Shown in pieces: positions 52,640 to 61,166 of a stretch of DNA of 64,000 nt. Under the pieces are notes generated by a model. The model had not been told where the DNA came from and searched no databases. It worked only from the letters and a program-made list of their open reading frames with translations. A program made the position numbers and the translations under genes. Source of the stretch: Chryseolinea serpens. GTDB taxonomy: Bacteria; Bacteroidota; Bacteroidia; Cytophagales; Cyclobacteriaceae. The DNA lies in contig NZ_FQWQ01000001.1 of NCBI RefSeq assembly GCF_900129725.1, forward strand, positions 1,550,001-1,614,000, in the 5' to 3' direction. The stretch's first letter is position 1. The number at the start of each line of letters is the position of its first letter.

Positions 52640-54184
52640 TTAACGACGATTGAACCAGTGCGCCGCTATCTTCTGGAGTTGGCTGAAATCTGCGCCGTTA
52701 TCAGAAGCCCAGGCGATAATTCCATCCGGGCGTATCAACGCGGCACTTACGTCCAGTGGGTCTTTAGCGCGACCTGAAATGTACTTGACCCGGTCGCCAT
52801 ATTCACTCGCGAAAGTTTTTAGTGAAGCATTCCCATCAAAATCAAGCAGGATCCCCTGGCCATCGTGCATGAGCTCGCCAAGGCATGTGCCGTCTTCGAA
52901 CTCGAAGTTGGGAACGCTGTAGCCTGTTAATGGGTGGTTGCCCTCGAGAGGGTAGCGTGTGAAAACGCCCCACACCCGTCCGGCAAAATAGGTGGCGCCG
53001 TCGCGTGTTTGGATGAGGTCGCGGACAACGGCGTTTAGTGCGCGCGCATGGGGGTCGGGTTTCATGATAGCCACCTGAGCGCGTGACCAATCCAACACCT
53101 GCGCACCGATGGGATACCGTTCGGTGTAATAACTGTCCAGCAAGCCTTCCGGCGCTTTCTCCCGGAGCGTTGCGGCGAGCTTCCAGCCGAGGTTCATGGC
53201 ATCACCTAATCCCAGGTTAAGTCCCTGGCCTCCCAGCGGTGCATGAATGTGCGCGGCATCGCCCGCTAAAAGGATCCGTCCGTTACGATAGGTCTTGGCC
53301 TGTCGTGACCGGTCGGTCCAGGTGGTCGCCATGTGTAGGGCGCTGATCGTGACGTCGGTGTTCGAGACGCGGCGCAGCACCTGTTGCAGGTGTTCAAGGG
53401 TGATGGGCATGTCTGAACTGTGAAATGCTCCGCCATCAAAATCTTGTATGAGTACGTAGCCGGGCTGAGATTGCAAGTACATCCCGGTGGCGGTCACGTT
53501 TCTACCCGGGCGGAGTTTCTCCGGGTCGGCCATGTCAACCAGCGTGGTGTAACCGGTAAATTCCGGTTCCGTGCCGGCGAACTCAATACCGGCCGCCTTC
53601 CGAACAACGCTTCGACTACCATCGCACCCCACGAGCCACTTGCATTGAAAAAATTGATCGCCGGACTGAACCGTTACGGTATTCCCGGTTTGATGAACAT
53701 CAGTAACAGCAAGTCCGCGCTTGATCTCCACACCCAAGGCGGTGACGCGGCGCGTCAGCACCGTTTCTATCTCCTGTATTTCGGAAATTAAACTTGTTTC
53801 GGTCGAGCTTGGGAGGCGATACATCCACTGGGACGTGTCAACGTCGCCTTCCTGAAATGGAATGCCGGCAAAGTGTCCCACTTGTCGTTGAGCACCCTGC
53901 TTGGCGTTTTGGTGGGGGTTTTTAAGACGTTTGTGTAGTTCGAGTTCTTTGAGCAATCCGCGCCGGTAAAGGGCTTCAATGGTTGGTGCTGAGAGTCCCC
54001 GGATCCCGAAAGGAATTTGCTTTAAAGGCGAGTGGGGATCCGTTGCCTTCTCCAATACCAGGACGGAGCATTTGGCCAACGCCAGTTCACAGGCGAGGAA
54101 CAAACCTACAGGCCCTGCGCCGGAAATGATTACATCGTGAAGGAAATTTGGTGTGGTGTTTTTGTTTTTAAGTGTTTCTGTCAT
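52640..54184 (-). CDS. FAD-dependent aromatic monooxygenase (PheA/TfdB-type)
   Basis: Flavoprotein hydroxylase of 514 residues. It has an N-terminal Rossmann motif GAGPVGLFLACELA and the second FAD motif GDAAHIHAPLGGQGLNLGLGD (about residue 290). A C-terminal thioredoxin-like tail, ALIRPDGIIAWASD, is typical of phenol hydroxylase/RdmE-type enzymes. It probably uses NAD(P)H and O2 to hydroxylate an aromatic or polyketide-like substrate. It lies 39 bp downstream of an AraC-type regulator on the same strand, which may control it. Confidence 0.9.
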   Translation of the reverse strand: MTETLKNKNTTPNFLHDVIISGAGPVGLFLACELALAKCSVLVLEKATDPHSPLKQIPFGIRGLSAPTIEALYRRGLLKELELHKRLKNPHQNAKQGAQRQVGHFAGIPFQEGDVDTSQWMYRLPSSTETSLISEIQEIETVLTRRVTALGVEIKRGLAVTDVHQTGNTVTVQSGDQFFQCKWLVGCDGSRSVVRKAAGIEFAGTEPEFTGYTTLVDMADPEKLRPGRNVTATGMYLQSQPGYVLIQDFDGGAFHSSDMPITLEHLQQVLRRVSNTDVTISALHMATTWTDRSRQAKTYRNGRILLAGDAAHIHAPLGGQGLNLGLGDAMNLGWKLAATLREKAPEGLLDSYYTERYPIGAQVLDWSRAQVAIMKPDPHARALNAVVRDLIQTRDGATYFAGRVWGVFTRYPLEGNHPLTGYSVPNFEFEDGTCLGELMHDGQGILLDFDGNASLKTFASEYGDRVKYISGRAKDPLDVSAALIRPDGIIAWASDNGADFSQLQKIAAHWFNRR

Positions 54185-54223
54185 AAGGATGATTGAAACA
54201 CAAAATTCCGGAATGCTCCCGCG

Positions 54224-55042
54224 CTAGGCTTGTAGAAACGCGACAAAATCATTCCCCAAAACGCGTTTCTCTTTTTTTCCTTTCCTGGCAAATGCGGCGG
54301 GTGTAGTGCCGCTGTAGCGTTTGAATTCCCGGCTGAGGTGAGGTTGATCTGTATAGCCAAACTCGTGGGCTAAAGCGGCAAGGTTGGAATCGGGATAAAG
54401 CCATAGTTGGTTTCGTACCTGTTCAAAGCGCATCAGTCCAGACACGTCTTTAACACTGTGACCAGCAGATTGCTTGAACTTCCTTTCCAATGTCCGAACC
54501 GTTGCATGCGCGGCCGCCGCTACCTGGCTTACCGGCAGCGTGCCATTTGCTTCCCGCATGGCAACGCCCGCTTTGAATAGCATGCTGTCCATAGCAACGC
54601 GCGACCGCGCGTTCAGGAAATACTGCTTCACGTGCGTGAGCGCGTCATCTCTCCTACCCGCTTGAATCAATTCATTCAACGCCGGTTGAAGTTGGGCGAT
54701 GGGATGCTCAAAGATGCGCACGCTGTCCTTACCCGACGGCAGTCCGAGCAAATCGAACACGGTCCAGGGGAAGCATCGGATGCCGATAATTTCTAAAACG
54801 TTTCTTGCGTAAAAAATAACAGGCTGATTGAGTAGTCCCATCATAAACGGTGATGGCAAGGGCTGCAAGCTTCCCTTGTCAGAGATGCTACAGCCGCTTC
54901 CAAAATGGAAAATAATTTCAGCATAGCCATCCGGCATTACCTCAAAGCTCGATTGTGATTCCCCGTAGTCTCTTCGGTTGTACCAAAAGCACTTTATGGT
55001 GTCCCGCAGTTCTTGAGGAGGTTCAAATTCTTGGTGCTGCAT
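54224..55042 (-). CDS. AraC-family transcriptional regulator
   Basis: A 272-residue regulator. The N-terminal ligand/unknown domain (about residues 1-150) is of the DUF6597 type: EPPQELRDTIKCFWYNR, then PDGYAEIIFHFG. The C-terminal AraC double HTH (about 160-265) has VRTLERKFKQSAGHSVKDVSG and the second HTH LAALAHEFGYTDQPHLSREFKRYSGTTP (shown in part). It likely regulates the monooxygenase gene downstream. The inducer is unknown. Confidence 0.9.
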   Translation of the reverse strand: MQHQEFEPPQELRDTIKCFWYNRRDYGESQSSFEVMPDGYAEIIFHFGSGCSISDKGSLQPLPSPFMMGLLNQPVIFYARNVLEIIGIRCFPWTVFDLLGLPSGKDSVRIFEHPIAQLQPALNELIQAGRRDDALTHVKQYFLNARSRVAMDSMLFKAGVAMREANGTLPVSQVAAAAHATVRTLERKFKQSAGHSVKDVSGLMRFEQVRNQLWLYPDSNLAALAHEFGYTDQPHLSREFKRYSGTTPAAFARKGKKEKRVLGNDFVAFLQA

Positions 55043-55556
55043 TTTTTAAAGGTAGCATATTTGATTGTCACCTAAAAAGTCTGACCGCATCGGCGGCTTG
55101 CGTTCTAGTCACTTTATCCTATTCCACAAGGTGTGGTTGAAAAATGAGTGAGGAAGCTGTGTTGTTGGAGAAGAACTCCAACAACGGCACTCCAACAACG
55201 GCACTCAATCAGCGGCGTGGTCTTCAACAATGGTGTGGTGAATTTTTTAGGTGTTATTTGGGTTTTAAGTAAAAATGACTCGCTACTTAATCGCCAAACC
55301 TATCGCCGGCTGCACAACGCAGGCACCTTAAAAAAGTTTTAAAGTGTAGACCAGTCCGGCAAGTCTGCCGACAAACGTCTTGCAAACATCCCCCAGCCCA
55401 GACGTGATCCCCCCGAATACAACTGCCTAAATCTGAGACGTGAAAAAAAATCACGTCATGCTTAGAGGAGAATGACTTGCTGCCGCTGATAAAATAGCGC
55501 GGAGCAGCGGGTGACTTTACCACAAAAAATTCATCCTAAGAGAAAGGAAGAAGCTT
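55043..55556. other. Intergenic region with one GTTGTTGG hairpin
   Basis: 514 bp without a supported gene. It contains a hairpin of the GTTGTTGG family at 55161-55185 (arms GTTGTTGGAG/CTCCAACAAC, loop AAGAA), followed by two short direct repeats of GGCACTCCAACAAC-like sequence. The promoter of the secreted-protein gene should lie near 55450-55540. Confidence 0.6.
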
Positions 55557-56918
55557 ATGAAAACCTTAAATAGAAATTTAAAAATGCTTATGCTGTCGTT
55601 CATGGTCATGGCGGCTACAAGTCTTTCGTTTGCGCAGGGAATGGTGGACAGTCTTTCACAAGATGAAAGCCAGATCATCTCTGCCATTGCTCCTTATTCC
55701 AGCGATATGCGTGCGGCCATCCTTGATGTCGCTCAATATCCGCAGGTGTTGGTAAAGCTGGAGAGGGTACAGTCCCGCACCAGCCAGTCGTTCCAGGATC
55801 TTATTGCATCGTATCCGCGTGAAGAGCAGGAGAAGTTCTACCAGGTAACGCGCTTCCCGGAGCTGACCAACACGCTGACCAGCGGCAACCGGAAAAGCGT
55901 CGACGAGGTGAAGGCACTGTTGAAGGACTATCCTGAAAACATACAACAACAAATCCTGGCGGTGTACCAGGATCACTTCAATGACCTGGTGAAGATCAAC
56001 GACATCTATCAAACCTCGCAAGCCACGGTCGACAAGCTCACCGCCAAATATCCGGCCCAGGTGCAGCAAGATTTCAAGAAGGTGATCGAGACACCCGATG
56101 TCATGAACTTGTTGACCGACCACATCGATCTTACAGTAAGCCTGGGCGAATCCTATAAAAACAATCCCGGCGCCGTCACACAACAGCTCGATGATTTGAA
56201 CAAACAACTGACCGACCAGGATGCAAAAGATCTGCAAGAATATAAGGACGCTGTGGCCAAGGATCCGAAACTCCAGACCGAAATGAAACAAGCGGCCGGC
56301 GAGTTCGCGCAACAGTACGACCAGGATGATACCAATCCCACCTACGTCGCCAACAATTCCTACGACAACTATCCTTATCCCTACTGGTACGGCTATCCGT
56401 ATTGGTATACGAGCCCGATGTGGTATCCGACACCGTTCTATTATCAGACCGGCTTTTACTATGGTCCCGGTGGAGGTCTTGTTGTGGTAGGACTGCCCTC
56501 GCGGTTTTATGCGAACTGGTTTTTCGGATATGGCTACCATCGCTATCCGGGGCTGTATAATCACTACAATGCTTACTACAATATTCACCGGACCGATATT
56601 ATCCGGCGGAATGTGTTTCGTGGATTCAACAATGCGGCCTACAGTCACTTTTCCGGCGCGAACCGGCCGGTAGTCACCGGTGGTCGCAACCGGCCCACGG
56701 CACCTGCGGCAAGCCATCAAAACGCACGGGTGGTTAGTCCTGCGCGATCAAGCAGTCATGTGAATCAGATGAATGTGAGGCCGGGGAATTTTAATACACG
56801 TGGGTACGAGCATTTTAATGCCAGCTCATTTCATAGTTCCGGATGGCAGGGTGTCCGGGGTGGTGGTTTTAGTGGTGGCGGCGGCTTTCACGGTGGGGGT
56901 ATGCACGGACGGCGGTGA
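55557..56918 (+). CDS. Exported Tyr/Trp- and Gly/His-rich protein of unknown function
   Basis: A 453-residue exported protein; the signal peptide ends at SLSFAQG. Three regions are visible: residues about 25-255 are helical and polar with repeated YP-x-x-x-Q-type helices (for example RFPELTNTLTSGN, DYPENIQQQILAVY); about 270-330 are extremely aromatic (YPYWYGYPYWYTSPMWYP); and the C-terminal 130 residues are Asn/His/Arg/Ser-rich, ending in Gly/His repeats (GGGFSGGGGFHGGGMHG). The layout recalls DUF3300-like envelope proteins, but I cannot assign a family. An adhesive or surface-coating role is only a guess. Confidence 0.75.
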   Translation: MKTLNRNLKMLMLSFMVMAATSLSFAQGMVDSLSQDESQIISAIAPYSSDMRAAILDVAQYPQVLVKLERVQSRTSQSFQDLIASYPREEQEKFYQVTRFPELTNTLTSGNRKSVDEVKALLKDYPENIQQQILAVYQDHFNDLVKINDIYQTSQATVDKLTAKYPAQVQQDFKKVIETPDVMNLLTDHIDLTVSLGESYKNNPGAVTQQLDDLNKQLTDQDAKDLQEYKDAVAKDPKLQTEMKQAAGEFAQQYDQDDTNPTYVANNSYDNYPYPYWYGYPYWYTSPMWYPTPFYYQTGFYYGPGGGLVVVGLPSRFYANWFFGYGYHRYPGLYNHYNAYYNIHRTDIIRRNVFRGFNNAAYSHFSGANRPVVTGGRNRPTAPAASHQNARVVSPARSSSHVNQMNVRPGNFNTRGYEHFNASSFHSSGWQGVRGGGFSGGGGFHGGGMHGRR

Positions 56919-57024
56919 CATGTGCATTGGGGAACTGCGGAGAAGGTCAACCCTTCTCCGCGGTTTCGCCTTGTAGCGAAGCGCGGACCTGGTTTTTACT
57001 ATATTGTTGTAACCTTCCAAAGAT

Positions 57025-57279
57025 ATGTCACGAATCGTTACTCTTGTTTTGATCTTGCAAGTCGCCTCCGGGGCGACTTTGGCGCATGGCTACGGCATGG
57101 GTGAGCGCCATTCGGATACTGAAATTCATGCGGGGTTTCACGCTAAGAAACGGCATCATAAAAGGAGCGTGAAACGGGTGAGACATAAGTTTAAAGAAGA
57201 GGGGTATGTTTATGATGATGTCTCTGCCAGGGTACTCAAACGCCTCAACCTATTGTTAGTAATTTATGGGATCTTTTAG
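57025..57279 (+). CDS. Possible small exported basic protein
   Basis: An 84-residue frame starting at ATG 57025 with a plausible signal peptide (MSRIVTLVLILQVASGATLA) and a His/Lys/Arg-rich mature part (KKRHHKRSVKRVRHKFKEEG), ending in a hydrophobic stretch. It lies 106 bp after the aromatic-rich secreted protein on the same strand. No family is recognised. The frame could be fortuitous, so it is listed with low confidence. Confidence 0.35.
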   Translation: MSRIVTLVLILQVASGATLAHGYGMGERHSDTEIHAGFHAKKRHHKRSVKRVRHKFKEEGYVYDDVSARVLKRLNLLLVIYGIF

Positions 57280-57348
57280 ATCCGTCAGAGACGAAAGCAG
57301 CAACAAGCCTAAATGGCCCACGATGAAGCGGGCGAGCGTTTACCCCCC

Positions 57349-57368
57349 GCCCCGACTGGCGTCGGGGC
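57349..57368. terminator. GC-rich hairpin between convergent genes
   Basis: A perfect 8-bp stem GCCCCGAC/GTCGGGGC with loop TGGC. No strong T-run follows, so termination efficiency is uncertain. It lies between the small exported frame and the convergent response regulator. Confidence 0.45.
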
Positions 57369-57417
57369 GACCCCCTTGGAACGGGGTTGGATACCGGGCG
57401 GCAAAAATAAACCTCGT

Positions 57418-58050
57418 CTAAATTAACTTCTCCAGGTTCGCTTTCGCGATCGCTTCGGATTTGCTGTTTACCTGCAGCTTGGAGTAGATGTTTTTGATGT
57501 GGGTTTTCGCGGTCTCCTTGCTGATGAACAGCTCTTCGGAGATTTGCGTGTACGTCTTACCTTCGGAGATCAACTGGAGGATCTCCGTTTCGCGTTTTGT
57601 TAGAGGGGAATTGGGGTTCACGTGGAAGTTGTCTATGACCATACGGGCGATACGACTGCTCATGGGGGCTCCGCCTTTCACGATCTCGTCGAGCGCGCTC
57701 AGCAGTTCCATATAATTGGCGCTCTTCGTGATGTAGCCACTGGCGCCGGCCTTGAGGGCCTCGAAGACAAGTTCACTGTCTTCATAGACCGAGACCATAA
57801 TGATGTCGGTGTGGGGGCTTTTATCTTTGATAACTTTGGTGCCGTGGATCCCATTCACACCGGGAAGTTCGATGTCCATGAGCACGATCTCGGGTTTGTC
57901 GCGGTTCAGGTTGGCGATGGCGTCTTCGGCCGAGCCGTAGGCGTTCACAACCATAAACTTCTGGGAGCTGTTCACGATCAGGGTGAAGCTGTTGCGGATT
58001 TCCTGATCGTCTTCCACGATCATCACGCGTTTTTTAAATGGCAAGCCCAT
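57418..58050 (-). CDS. NarL/FixJ-family response regulator
   Basis: A 210-residue two-component regulator: a receiver domain with acidic pair VEDD, phospho-acceptor Asp59 in VLMDIELPG and conserved Lys in YITKSAN, and a LuxR-type HTH beginning LTKRETEILQLISEGK and ending TAKTHIKNIYSKLQV. Its start overlaps the end of the sensor kinase gene by 17 bp, so they are translationally coupled. Likely targets are nearby, perhaps the divergent FtsX-type permease (inference). Confidence 0.93.
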   Translation of the reverse strand: MGLPFKKRVMIVEDDQEIRNSFTLIVNSSQKFMVVNAYGSAEDAIANLNRDKPEIVLMDIELPGVNGIHGTKVIKDKSPHTDIIMVSVYEDSELVFEALKAGASGYITKSANYMELLSALDEIVKGGAPMSSRIARMVIDNFHVNPNSPLTKRETEILQLISEGKTYTQISEELFISKETAKTHIKNIYSKLQVNSKSEAIAKANLEKLI

Positions 58051-61006
58051 ATTTCAGTGTTTTAGTGAGTTTAAAATTGAGAATGATCTTCGTTCCTTCG
58101 TTCCTCGCACTTTGTATACGTAAAACAGCATTGATCCTGCTGGCCCGATCGCGAATATTTTGTAGTCCGTTGGATTTTTCGATGTCCTCCGTGGCAAATC
58201 CAACGCCGTCGTCCTCAAAACAGATCTCGAAGCCGGTACTTTCGTCGCGCTTCAGGGAAAGGGCCACGTTGCACGCACCCGAGTATTTAAAGGCATTGGT
58301 CATCGCCTCCTTGAAGATGAGGTTGGCCTCGCGGCTAAAACCATAGGGCAGCTTTATTTTTTCGCGCACTTCGTTGTAGGCCCTGAAGTTGATCTCCTTT
58401 TCCTCGAACAGCTTCTCGCCAAAATCGCGGATGTGGATGAAGAGCTTGGACAACTCGTCGTTCACGGGGTCGATAGACCAAATGAAATCGCGCGTGCCGT
58501 TGTACAGGTATTTGGCAGAATCCTCCACCTTCGTATAAAGGTCGTGGCCATTGGCGTAGCCGTTGCCATTGCCATTGCTGGTGCTGTTGAGTTTGAGCAG
58601 GCTCACGTAGTTGATGATGCGCGTGAGTTGGTTGCCCATTTCGTCGTGAAAGTCGCGGGCAATCTCTTTGCGCAGGTTGTCTTGCTCTTTCTGGCGGATG
58701 CGTTCCAGCATCATCACCCGGTTCACGCGTTGTTTCACGCGCAGGTAAAGGATGAGGGTCACCAGGCCACCCACCAGGATGAACATGCCCAGCAAAAAGC
58801 TGGCCGTCCGGTAGAAGGGTGTGCGGATGGTGAAGGCGTAGGCAATGCGGGTGTCGGCCCAACTGCCTTCGTTGTTGGTGCTCATCACACGGAAGGTGTA
58901 GTCGCCGGGAGGCAGGTTGCTATACGTTACCATGTCCTGGGCCGAGGGTTGCGACCAGGTCTTGTCGAAGTTCTCCAGGATGTATTTGAATTTTACCGAC
59001 TTGGAGTAATGCTTGTCCACCCGGTTAAATGTGAAGGTGAGGTGGTTCTTGTCGGGGGGCATCGACGGGTTGTAGGGGATCTTGAAAAATCCGAATGTGC
59101 TGTCGCTGTATTGTCGCGGCGAGTATTCGCCGTAGAGGATCTCCACGTTGGTGAGGTGCACGTCGAAGGAGCGGGGCCGGTCGGTGCTGTGATCGTTAAA
59201 TTCATAGAGTCCATCCACGAGGCCAAAGTATTTTTCTTTGGGACTGATATAGAATGCATTTTGATTGGTCTCCACCCCGGTCAGGCCGTTGTCGTAGTCG
59301 AAGTGCAGGTTCTCTACGAGATCAAAACGTTTGTCGAGCTTGATGCGGTTGATGCCTTTTTCGGTGCCGATCCAGGTGTAGCCTTTTTCATCGGGGGCGG
59401 CAAAGTAGATGAAGTCAGAGGCGAGGCCGTCGCGGGTGGTGATGAGTTTGCGCACGTCGCTGTAGGGTTTGATCACCATCAGCCCCGATCCTCCGGTGCC
59501 CAACAACAAAAGCGAGTCGCGGTAGCTGTTGATGCTCAGTACCGACGTGTTCACGATCTCGGGCAACGGCAGCTTGCCGATCTTGCCGTGTTGCAAGGTG
59601 TTCACCCCGATCTCGGTGCCGATGAAGAGGGTTTGTGCCTTGCGGTCATAAAGGATCGTCCAGATGCCGTTGGTATACAGGCCATCCTTCGTGGAGTAGT
59701 TGGTAAAGGTCTTGCCATCGAAATAGCTGAGGCCGTTGCCGGTGCCCACGTACACGCCGCGGCCATCAAATGCGAGCGAGGTCACGGCCCAGCCGGGCAG
59801 GCCGTCTTCGCGGGAGTACCACTGAAAGCCGTCGCGCTCTTTGTTGTATTTGCCAAGGCCCGATGCGGAGCCTACCCAGATCGTGCCATCCGGTGCCTCC
59901 TTCACGGTGGTGATGGTGTTGCGCGTGGGTTCTTTCGGGTCGACATAGGATCGTATTTTGCCATGGCGGATCTTCCAGAGGCCCTTGGCCATCGTACCGA
60001 TCCACCGGGCGCCATCCCGATCGTTGAGGATCGTCATGACGCCACGCAGGTTGTCGGAGCTGCAGCGCTTGAAATCCTGGCGGTAGTATTTGTAGAGGCC
60101 CCGGCCATCGGATGCAAACCACGTGTTGCCTTCGGAGTCCACCAACGCCTGGTAGATGCTCACGTCTTTCAACACGGTGTCACGTTTGATCTCCGTACCC
60201 TGCATCGTTTCCTTTAGCAGATTACTGCCACCCACGGTCCAGAACACGTCGCTCTTGTCGTCGTGGAGCAGCACAAAGTTGGGCATGTCCCAGTCCAGCT
60301 TTTCTACTTTTCTGGTCTTGATGTTGACCTTGTACATGCCATTGGCCGAACGGAACAGCACATCGCGTTTGTAGTTGAAGAGGTTATAGATCTTGCCCAC
60401 TTCCTGGCCGGCCGCGAACGTGTACCGCTCCTTTCCCGATTGGATGATGAACAGGCCATCGCTGGTGAACGAACAAATCTCACCCGACGGCGCGCGGTGT
60501 GATCCCCACACCTGGTAGTCTCTGTAGAGTGGCTTTTCCCAATAGTAAGCCGAGTCTTGATAAATTTTGCTGGCCATGCCGCTGTTGCTGAGCATGAACA
60601 CAGTGTCGCCCAGCATATAGATGCGGCGCATCTGGCGGTCGGTGAGCAATTGTTGTGGTGCCTGGAAGCGTTTGAATTCAAGACCATTGAAGCGGGTCAC
60701 GCCGCGGGGGTGCAAGATCCAGAGGTTGTCGTGACGATCGAAGCGGAGGCCTACCACCTGGTTGGCCAGCAGGCCGTCGAGCGTGGTGTATACTTTAAAT
60801 TCACGGCCATCATAGCGGGCCAGGCCACCTCCCGTGGTGCCCACCCAGAGGTAGCCGTTCTTGTCTTCCAAAATGCCCATCACCTGCGATTGGGGCAGGC
60901 CGTCGATGGCGGTGTAGTTGCGGGTGGAATAAAACGTGTCGTCCTGGGCGCGGAGCGCAATGGCGGAAAGGCAGCAGAAAATTATGGTGATGCAGACCCT
61001 GGACAT
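58034..61006 (-). CDS. Propeller/Y_Y_Y sensor histidine kinase
   Basis: A membrane sensor kinase of 990 residues from ATG 61006, where the signal peptide begins (MSRVCITIIFCCLSAIALRA); an in-frame start 46 codons upstream adds a polar leader. The periplasmic part carries two-component-regulator propeller repeats (GYLWVGTTGGGLARYDG, GTIWVGSASGLGKYN and many more) and a Y_Y_Y domain (KYILENFDKTWS, then SNLPPGDYTFRVMS). One membrane helix is at about residue 775. The HisKA_3-type site FHDEMGNQL and a HATPase domain with NAFKYSG and DDGVGF follow. There is no fused receiver; the partner regulator is encoded directly downstream. Confidence 0.93.
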   Translation of the reverse strand: MSRVCITIIFCCLSAIALRAQDDTFYSTRNYTAIDGLPQSQVMGILEDKNGYLWVGTTGGGLARYDGREFKVYTTLDGLLANQVVGLRFDRHDNLWILHPRGVTRFNGLEFKRFQAPQQLLTDRQMRRIYMLGDTVFMLSNSGMASKIYQDSAYYWEKPLYRDYQVWGSHRAPSGEICSFTSDGLFIIQSGKERYTFAAGQEVGKIYNLFNYKRDVLFRSANGMYKVNIKTRKVEKLDWDMPNFVLLHDDKSDVFWTVGGSNLLKETMQGTEIKRDTVLKDVSIYQALVDSEGNTWFASDGRGLYKYYRQDFKRCSSDNLRGVMTILNDRDGARWIGTMAKGLWKIRHGKIRSYVDPKEPTRNTITTVKEAPDGTIWVGSASGLGKYNKERDGFQWYSREDGLPGWAVTSLAFDGRGVYVGTGNGLSYFDGKTFTNYSTKDGLYTNGIWTILYDRKAQTLFIGTEIGVNTLQHGKIGKLPLPEIVNTSVLSINSYRDSLLLLGTGGSGLMVIKPYSDVRKLITTRDGLASDFIYFAAPDEKGYTWIGTEKGINRIKLDKRFDLVENLHFDYDNGLTGVETNQNAFYISPKEKYFGLVDGLYEFNDHSTDRPRSFDVHLTNVEILYGEYSPRQYSDSTFGFFKIPYNPSMPPDKNHLTFTFNRVDKHYSKSVKFKYILENFDKTWSQPSAQDMVTYSNLPPGDYTFRVMSTNNEGSWADTRIAYAFTIRTPFYRTASFLLGMFILVGGLVTLILYLRVKQRVNRVMMLERIRQKEQDNLRKEIARDFHDEMGNQLTRIINYVSLLKLNSTSNGNGNGYANGHDLYTKVEDSAKYLYNGTRDFIWSIDPVNDELSKLFIHIRDFGEKLFEEKEINFRAYNEVREKIKLPYGFSREANLIFKEAMTNAFKYSGACNVALSLKRDESTGFEICFEDDGVGFATEDIEKSNGLQNIRDRASRINAVLRIQSARNEGTKIILNFKLTKTLKYGLAI

Positions 61007-61166
61007 ACGGAACACTTTGCAAAGTACGGGCTTCTCCCCTTCCCCGTTATACCCCGTGTGGCGGGATAATTTTTCGGGGCCTTTCCGGTACTTTAATGAC
61101 CGGAGGGTGCAACCTCGTCCATGGTTTTGAAGTCTTAGCATCATATTTCCCTAAAATCCCAGCTTT

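Noticed and set aside
52568-52777. 69-residue open frame near the monooxygenase 3' end
   Set aside because: Mostly antisense to the monooxygenase and low-complexity, with no supporting features.
58433-60217. 594-residue open frame on the plus strand
   Set aside because: It is antisense to the propeller sensor kinase, which has clear domains in the other strand.
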